A program made the translations under genes and the position numbers. Of a stretch of DNA of 64,000 nt, positions 55,595 through 64,000 are shown in pieces (position 1 is the first letter of the stretch; each line of letters opens with the position of its first letter). The DNA is from Phycicoccus sp. Soil748 (GTDB lineage: Bacteria > Actinomycetota > Actinomycetes > Actinomycetales > Dermatophilaceae): NCBI RefSeq assembly GCF_001428025.1, contig NZ_LMSC01000005.1, positions 433,224 through 497,223 of the forward strand, read 5' to 3'. The notes beneath the pieces were generated by a model, which saw only the letters and a program-made list of their open reading frames with translations, searched no databases and had not been told where the DNA came from.

Positions 55595-56617
55595 ATGAGC
55601 AGCACCACCAACACCACGAACAGCAGCCCGGGCGGCCTCGGGACGCCCGCCGCGACCACGGCGCCCGCCACGCGTGTGCCCTGGCAGGCGAAGTACCTGA
55701 TGCTGGCCCTCATCTGGGGCTCGAGCTTCCTGCTCATGAAGGTCGGGCTGCGCACCCTCGCACCGCTGCAGATCTCGGGGCTGCGCATCTACGCCGGCAC
55801 CCTGACCCTGCTGGCCCTGCTCGCGGCGACCGGCGGCCGGCTCCCGCGCGAGCGCCGCACCTGGGGACACCTGACGGTCTCAGGCATCTTCCTCACGGTG
55901 CTGCCGTTCAGCCTGTTCGCGCTGGGGGAGGAGCGGGTCTCCTCCGCCCTGGCCGGCATCGGCAACGCCACGACCCCGATCGCCGCGCTGTTCTTCGCCC
56001 TCCTGCTGCTGCCGAGCGACCGGCTCTCGCCGCGCAAGCTGGCCGCCGTGCTGGTCGGGTTCGTCGGCGTCGTGGTCATCCTCCAGCCGTGGGAGTCGAC
56101 GGGTCGTCCCGACCTGCTCGGCTTCGGCATGACCCTGGTGGCCGGTGCCTGCTACGGCCTGGGCTGGACCTACAACCGCCGCTACCTCGGCGGCGCCGAC
56201 CTCGGCGGCCTGTCCATGCCCACGGCGCTGCTCGTCGTCGGCTCGGTGCTCATGGTCCCGGTGCTGCTCGTGTGGTGGGCCCTGCACCGGGATGGGTATG
56301 CCGCGCCGTGGAGCGGCCACGCCGACCCCACAGGGGGTGGCTGGTGGCCGCCGCTGCTCTGCGTCCTCGCCCTGGGCATCGTCGGGACCGGGCTCGCCTA
56401 CATGCTGCAGTTCGACGTCGTCCGTGGCGCCGGAGCCACCGTCAGCACGACCGTCACCTACCTCATCCCGGTGGTCAGCGTCGTGCTCGGGGTCGTCGTC
56501 CTCGACGAGCACCTCGCCTGGCCGCAGCTGCTCGGGGCGGCCATCGTCCTGGTCTCGGCCGTCGTGGTGGGGCTGCCCGCCCGCCGCCGCAGGCAGCCCG
56601 CTCCGTCACCCGCCTGA
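55595..56617 (+). CDS. EamA family (DMT superfamily) transporter
   Basis: 340 residues from ATG 55595. Ten hydrophobic helices in two EamA repeats: the first begins KYLMLALIWGSSFLLMKVGL and ends with RKLAAVLVGFVGVVVILQPW; the second begins FGMTLVAGACYGLGWTYNRRYL and ends with QLLGAAIVLVSAVVVGLPA. These metabolite/drug exporters have diverse substrates; nothing in the sequence fixes one. Short Thr/Asn/Pro-rich cytoplasmic N-terminus. Convergent with the acyl-CoA ligase gene after 25 bases. Confidence 0.9.
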   Translation: MSSTTNTTNSSPGGLGTPAATTAPATRVPWQAKYLMLALIWGSSFLLMKVGLRTLAPLQISGLRIYAGTLTLLALLAATGGRLPRERRTWGHLTVSGIFLTVLPFSLFALGEERVSSALAGIGNATTPIAALFFALLLLPSDRLSPRKLAAVLVGFVGVVVILQPWESTGRPDLLGFGMTLVAGACYGLGWTYNRRYLGGADLGGLSMPTALLVVGSVLMVPVLLVWWALHRDGYAAPWSGHADPTGGGWWPPLLCVLALGIVGTGLAYMLQFDVVRGAGATVSTTVTYLIPVVSVVLGVVVLDEHLAWPQLLGAAIVLVSAVVVGLPARRRRQPAPSPA

Positions 56618-56642
56618 GGACCCGCCCGCGGCTCGGCGGCCC

Positions 56643-60414
<3,772 letters not shown>

Positions 60415-60460
60415 CCTCGATGCAGGGTGCTCCACAGGCCGGTGGAGGAGGGAGGGCGTC

Positions 60461-60919
60461 GTGATCGACGAGAAGACCTACCTGCGCTTCTGTGACGAGG
60501 CGCTCGTGGCCATGCGCGACATCGTCGCCGAGCTCGGTGACGACCTGGCCAACCGCCGACCGGACCTCCCCGGCGCCAACACCCCTTTCGCGATCCTCAC
60601 GCACTGCCTGGGCGTCGCCGCCCGCTGGGCCTCGACCGTCAACCTCGGCGAGGTCGTGCCACGCGACCGCGACGCCGAGTTCACCGCCTCCGGAGCAGTG
60701 GCCGACCTCGCGACCGACACCGACCGCACCCGGATCGCGTTGCAGGAGTGGGTGTCCCGCTCCGACGTGCATGCGCCGCCGGCCAACCCCACCCACGAGC
60801 GCGACGACTGGTACGCCGCGACGCAGGGCGGGGTGCTCATGCACGTCTACGAGGAGCTCGCCCAGCACCGCGGCCAGCTGGAGGTCACCCGCGACCTGCT
60901 GCATGCGCTGCCGCAGTAG
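60461..60919 (+). CDS. DinB family (DUF664-like) putative metal-dependent protein
   Basis: 152 residues from GTG 60461 with a GGAGGAGGGAGGG purine-rich ribosome site. A four-helix-bundle with His48 in LTHCLGVAARW, and His128 and His136 in MHVYEELAQHRGQL, forms the metal triad of DinB/DUF664 proteins. In actinobacteria these often use mycothiol as thiol cofactor in detoxification. Substrate unknown. Followed by a promoter-free gap of 118 bases to the secreted hydrolase. Confidence 0.82.
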   Translation: MIDEKTYLRFCDEALVAMRDIVAELGDDLANRRPDLPGANTPFAILTHCLGVAARWASTVNLGEVVPRDRDAEFTASGAVADLATDTDRTRIALQEWVSRSDVHAPPANPTHERDDWYAATQGGVLMHVYEELAQHRGQLEVTRDLLHALPQ

Positions 60920-61037
60920 GCCGGTCAGCCCCCAGCACGGCATGAGGGCGGACGCGCCTGCCCTGCGAGCGGCACATGGCCCACCTCCCGTTTGTGTGCC
61001 TGACCCACATTGAGCAGGGCCGTTCCCCGGGCGAAGC

Positions 61038-62441
61038 ATGAGCCGCATGCGCCCGACAACGACGTCACGCCGGCGGATCGCCGCCCTCGCCACGACTGCC
61101 TCGCTCGCCCTCCTCGGTGGGCTCGCGACGGCCGCTCCCGCCTCGGCGGACAAGCCCCAGGGCGGTCACTGTGCCCGCCAGTCCAAGATCCGCGTCCCGG
61201 GTGCCGAGGTGCAGACCCTCGCGTGCCTCGACGACCTCACGACAGCCGGGACGGTGGCCTCGGGCCACACCAACCCGGGCGACTGGGCCGGCCTCAACGC
61301 CGCCGGCACGGTCAACCCCACCGGAGTGCCGGGCATCCAGGTGGACGGGTACTTCCCGGACACCTCGACGACCAACACCAACCACGGCTGGAACCACGAC
61401 GCCCAGTTCGTCCTGCGCATCCCCGACCACTGGAACGGTGGCCTCGTGGTCAGCGGGGCTCCCGGCGTCCGCGCGCAGTACGCGAACGACTTCATCATCA
61501 GCGACTGGGTGCTCAGCAAGGGCTACGCGTTCGCCTCGACCGACAAGGGCAACACCGGTGCCTCGTTCTACGACGACGGCAGCAGCCCCGGCGGCTCGAT
61601 CCGCGAGTGGAACTCCCGCGTCACCGAGCTGACCCTGGCGTCGAAGACCACGCTGCGGCAGGTCTACGCCAAGGCGCCGAGCCGCACCTGGATGGTCGGC
61701 ATCTCCAACGGTGGCTACCTCACTCGCTGGCAGCTCGAGAACCGTCCCGACCTCTACGACGGTGGGGTCGACTGGGAGGGCACGCTGTTCCGTGCCGCGG
61801 GTCCCAACCTGTTCACCTACCTGCCGACGGCGCTGAAGAACTACCCGAAGTACGCGGCCACGGGCGACCAGGCTGCCCACGACGCGATGATCGCGGCCGG
61901 GTTCGCCCCCGGGTCGGAGTTCCTCTGGGCCTTCCACTACTCCTACTACTGGGACCTGACGCAGCGGATCTACCGGGAGGAGTTCGACCCCTCCTTCGAC
62001 GGTTCGCTCAAGGCGGGCGTGCCGTTCTGCGCCAGCGGGACGCCGAGCTGCGACGCGGACTACGACTACGCCTCACGGCCGCAGGCGGTGAAGGACGCCG
62101 TCGCCTCGGTGTCCCTGACGGGAAAGATCGGCAAGCCGATGCTGACCGTCCAGGGCACGCTGGACACGCTGCTCCCGGCGGCGACCGACGCGGACGTCTA
62201 CGACCGGCTCGTCGACCAGGCCGGTTCTGGCTCGCTGCACCGCTACTACTCGGTGGAGGACGGCACCCACACCGACGGCCTGTACTCCGCGTACCCCGAC
62301 AAGCTGCGGCCGCTCCTGCCTTGTGCCCGCAGCGCGTTCGACGCCCTGACCGGCTGGGTCGAGCGCGGCACGCCACCGCCGGCCGACGGCTTCGTGGCCA
62401 GGCCTGCGAGCGGCGACATCGTCAACACCTGCGCCCTCTGA
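61038..62441 (+). CDS. secreted alpha/beta hydrolase (tannase or PHB-oligomer hydrolase type)
   Basis: 467 residues. Signal peptide with AALATTASLALLGGLATA then Ala-x-Ala near residue 37. The mature enzyme has nucleophile region WMVGISNGGYLTRWQLENRP (G-x-S-x-G-G), later Asp in VQGTLDTLLP and His in VEDGTHTDGLY, in the order of an alpha/beta hydrolase triad. It may hydrolyse polyester or phenolic ester; a match to tannase/feruloyl esterase or 3-hydroxybutyrate oligomer hydrolase is by overall look only. Four Cys occur and could form disulfides. Convergent with the FadR-type gene. Confidence 0.72.
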   Translation: MSRMRPTTTSRRRIAALATTASLALLGGLATAAPASADKPQGGHCARQSKIRVPGAEVQTLACLDDLTTAGTVASGHTNPGDWAGLNAAGTVNPTGVPGIQVDGYFPDTSTTNTNHGWNHDAQFVLRIPDHWNGGLVVSGAPGVRAQYANDFIISDWVLSKGYAFASTDKGNTGASFYDDGSSPGGSIREWNSRVTELTLASKTTLRQVYAKAPSRTWMVGISNGGYLTRWQLENRPDLYDGGVDWEGTLFRAAGPNLFTYLPTALKNYPKYAATGDQAAHDAMIAAGFAPGSEFLWAFHYSYYWDLTQRIYREEFDPSFDGSLKAGVPFCASGTPSCDADYDYASRPQAVKDAVASVSLTGKIGKPMLTVQGTLDTLLPAATDADVYDRLVDQAGSGSLHRYYSVEDGTHTDGLYSAYPDKLRPLLPCARSAFDALTGWVERGTPPPADGFVARPASGDIVNTCAL

Positions 62442-62504
62442 GGGCGGATCAGTCCGGCCGCACGCCGGCTGGGCGGTGAGTGAGCCCCGGCCCACCCTGC
62501 GCGG

Positions 62505-63302
62505 TCACTCCGCGGCGGTTCCTCCGGGAGCCGCCGCGGTGCCGCGGACGTCGCTGGCCTGCTCCTGCCAGATCGACTTCGTCTCGGCCATGGTCCGGTC
62601 CATGATCCGCACCATCCGCTCGCGCGCGGTGTCACTGTCGTGACGCTGGATCGCCTGGGCGACGTCCACGTGGAACTGGAGCGCGTCGACGTGGGGGTGG
62701 TGGGGCATGAGGCCGTAGGCGTGGCGACCGGTGAGCACCTCGGCGATCGGCTGGTGGAGGTGCTCGAACATCTCGTTGCGCGAGGCGGCCAGCACGCGCC
62801 GGTGGAAGTCGATGTCCAGGGCGAGGAACAGGTCCATCTCCCCGGACTGGCCCGCCTCCCACATCTGGGCGGCCAGTGCGACGAGCTCGCTGGCCTCGCG
62901 TGGCTGGGCGCGTTCGGCAGCCAGGGCCGCCGCTGCCGGTTCGACCGCCGAGCGCAGCTCCGTGATGGTCCTCAGCTGGCCGATGCGCCCCGCTCCCGCG
63001 AGCCGCCAGCGGATCACGAGCGGGTCGTAGACGTTCCACCCCCGCGGGTGCTGGATGATCGTGCCCACCCGGCGCCGGGACTCGACCAGGCCCATGGAGG
63101 CCAGCACCCGCAGCACCTCGCGCACCACCGACCGCGAGACCGCGTGCTCCTCGGCAAGGTCCTCGATGAACAGCACGGTGCCCGGTTCGAGCCCGCCCCC
63201 GCAGATGGCCGTGCCCAACGCCTCGAGGAGCCGGGAGTGCAACCCGGTCAGCTCTCGTCGGCCGTCGTCGGTGCCGGAGGTCTCCTGCGCCGTCTGTGCC
63301 AT
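62505..63302 (-). CDS. FadR-type GntR family transcriptional regulator
   Basis: 265 residues from ATG 63302; the frame is open upstream but that part is not protein-like. The winged helix has LHSRLLEALGTAICGGGLEPGTVLFIEDLAEEHAVSRSVVREVLRVLASMGLVESRRRVGT in consecutive parts, and the FCD ligand domain has Asp/His metal ligands in LALDIDFHRRVLAAS, TGRHAYGLM and FHVDVAQAI. Such regulators sense sugar acids or other carboxylates. It is divergent from the solute-binding lipoprotein gene, so local control of the uptake operon is likely. Confidence 0.9.
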   Translation of the reverse strand: MAQTAQETSGTDDGRRELTGLHSRLLEALGTAICGGGLEPGTVLFIEDLAEEHAVSRSVVREVLRVLASMGLVESRRRVGTIIQHPRGWNVYDPLVIRWRLAGAGRIGQLRTITELRSAVEPAAAALAAERAQPREASELVALAAQMWEAGQSGEMDLFLALDIDFHRRVLAASRNEMFEHLHQPIAEVLTGRHAYGLMPHHPHVDALQFHVDVAQAIQRHDSDTARERMVRIMDRTMAETKSIWQEQASDVRGTAAAPGGTAAE

Positions 63303-63438
63303 GGACAAAGCATACTCATGAGGCGGAAGTGCTTGCATAAAGCAGATGTATGAGCCTAGCATCGACGAATCAGCAGACGTAGGAGTCTGCTCGGCGACGG
63401 TTCCAACGGCGGAACGGCCAGGCGAGAAGGAGACAGTC
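63303..63438. promoter_or_regulatory. divergent regulator/uptake control region
   Basis: The spacer is AT-richer than its surroundings. It contains palindrome CTCATGAG (63315-63322), TGCTT-n5-AAGCA near 63331-63345 and AGCAGAC-n6-GTCTGCT (63372-63378 with 63385-63391). One of these is likely the operator of the adjacent FadR-type protein, but which is not decided. A ribosome site (GAGAAGGAG) precedes GTG 63439. Confidence 0.45.
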
Positions 63439-64000
63439 GTGAGACGTCAGCCAGTAGTCATCAGCACCTCTCTGGCCGTGGTCGCGGCTCTGGGGATGTC
63501 GGCCTGTGGTGGAGGGGACGGCGGTGGGTCGGGTTCCAAGACCGTCCGCGTGACCCTGGCCAACCACGTCTGGACCGACAACATCAAGAAGGCCCTGCCC
63601 GAGTTCGAGAAGCAGTCCGGCCTGAAGGTCGAGATCACCCAGCTCGGCGAGGACCAGCTGTCCGACCAGTACAACGTCAAGCTCAACGCCGGCTCCTCCG
63701 ACATCGACGTGATGATGTACCGCCCGTTGCAGGAGGGGAAGCTGTTCGCCAAGAACGGCTACCTCGCCGACCTCACCGACGACGTCAAGGCCAGCAAGGA
63801 CTGGAACTGGGGCGACTTCCAGCAGGGGCCGGTCCAGTCGAGCACCTACAAGGACAAGGTCGTGGGTGTCCCGACGATCACCGAGCAGGAGGTCCTCTAC
63901 TACCGCAAGGACCTGCTGAAGAAGTCCGGCATCGCCAACCCGCCCAAGACGCTGGACGAGCTGAAGACCGACGCGGCCAAGGTCGCCAAGGACAACCCCG
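63439..64000 (+). CDS. extracellular solute-binding lipoprotein of sugar ABC uptake system (3' truncated)
   Basis: The first 187 codons are in the window; the rest lies beyond it. Signal peptide and lipobox MSAC (Cys at residue 23) followed by a GGGDGGGSGS spacer. The mature protein reads KTVRVTLANHVWTDNIKKALPEFEKQSG, and GVPTITEQEVLYYRKDLLKKSGIANPPKTLDEL, shown in parts, typical of family 1 sugar-binding proteins. GAGAAGGAG supports GTG 63439. Permease genes are expected downstream, and the divergent FadR-type regulator suggests a sugar or sugar-acid inducer. Confidence 0.9.
   Translation, partial: MRRQPVVISTSLAVVAALGMSACGGGDGGGSGSKTVRVTLANHVWTDNIKKALPEFEKQSGLKVEITQLGEDQLSDQYNVKLNAGSSDIDVMMYRPLQEGKLFAKNGYLADLTDDVKASKDWNWGDFQQGPVQSSTYKDKVVGVPTITEQEVLYYRKDLLKKSGIANPPKTLDELKTDAAKVAKDNP

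Overview
The window is chromosomal DNA from a high-GC actinobacterium. Nearly every codon ends in G or C, GTG and TTG starts are common, many genes overlap by 1-4 bases, and the gene content is typical of actinobacteria: a PknB-type Ser/Thr kinase, the GlgE maltose-1-phosphate pathway, GH57 branching enzyme next to etfBA, and iscS-mnmA-ligA. A member of Micrococcales, perhaps Intrasporangiaceae, is my guess and is not proven here. I see no rRNA or tRNA gene, CRISPR array, IS element, prophage or plasmid module. Coding density is very high, and only one stretch over 300 bases (23535-23864) lacks a confident gene.

Layout. 1-3.2 kb: the 3' end of a tad (Flp pilus) operon, tadB(partial)-tadC-pilin-like-tadE-like-tadE-like-tadG-like. 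3.3-5.5 kb: thiolase and the mutase-associated GTPase MeaB. 5.6-11.2 kb: truncated hemoglobin, a transmembrane Ser/Thr kinase translationally coupled to a degenerate-receiver/thioredoxin-reductase-like flavoprotein, a decayed GNAT remnant, an intact double GNAT and an MTH1187-type protein. 11.4-16.6 kb: an operon of a large FtsX-like permease, two ABC ATPases (one with a degenerate signature motif) and a MarR regulator. 16.7-19.3 kb: a B12-dependent acyl-CoA mutase catalytic subunit behind a promoter that carries a perfect 20-bp palindrome, convergent with a TetR regulator. 19.4-23.5 kb: membrane protein-lipoprotein pair, Cys-free YbbN-like co-chaperone and an ATP-grasp-like protein.

23.6-38.8 kb is a large alpha-glucan block. 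On the minus strand glgE-treS-mak-glgB-vanZ-like-pgm are linked by overlapping stop/start codons; glgP is divergent on the plus strand and glgX converges on it. Together these turn trehalose into maltose-1-phosphate (TreS, Mak), polymerise and branch it (GlgE, GlgB), and break the polymer down to glucose phosphates (GlgP, GlgX, Pgm). 38.9-44.4 kb: YbjN-like chaperone, enoyl-CoA hydratase, methyltransferase, hexapeptide acyltransferase, DUF2231 membrane protein and an OmpR-type two-component system.

44.3-60.4 kb resembles the Mycobacterium tuberculosis Rv3031-Rv3014c neighbourhood as I remember it: GH57 branching enzyme, an unknown partner protein, (ArfB), etfB-etfA, GNAT, (S8 protease), iscS, mnmA, (YjbR), a MetE-like protein, (EamA, acyl-CoA ligase) and ligA. 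60.4-64 kb: DinB-like protein, a secreted alpha/beta hydrolase, and a FadR-type regulator divergent from the first gene of a sugar-type ABC uptake system, which is cut by the window end.

Regulatory reading. Several genes have a -10-like hexamer 6-8 bases before the start codon, which suggests leaderless transcripts. Strong GC-rich hairpins without T-tracts close most convergent gene pairs. The most informative sites are the mutase operator/promoter (16741-16777) and the tandem-repeat hairpin downstream of the mutase (18512-18592). I did not find a clear undescribed defence or mobile system. The best candidates for new biology are the kinase/pseudo-receiver flavoprotein pair, the mutase control region, and a small peptide ending in Cys-x-x-Cys next to the ATP-grasp-like gene.
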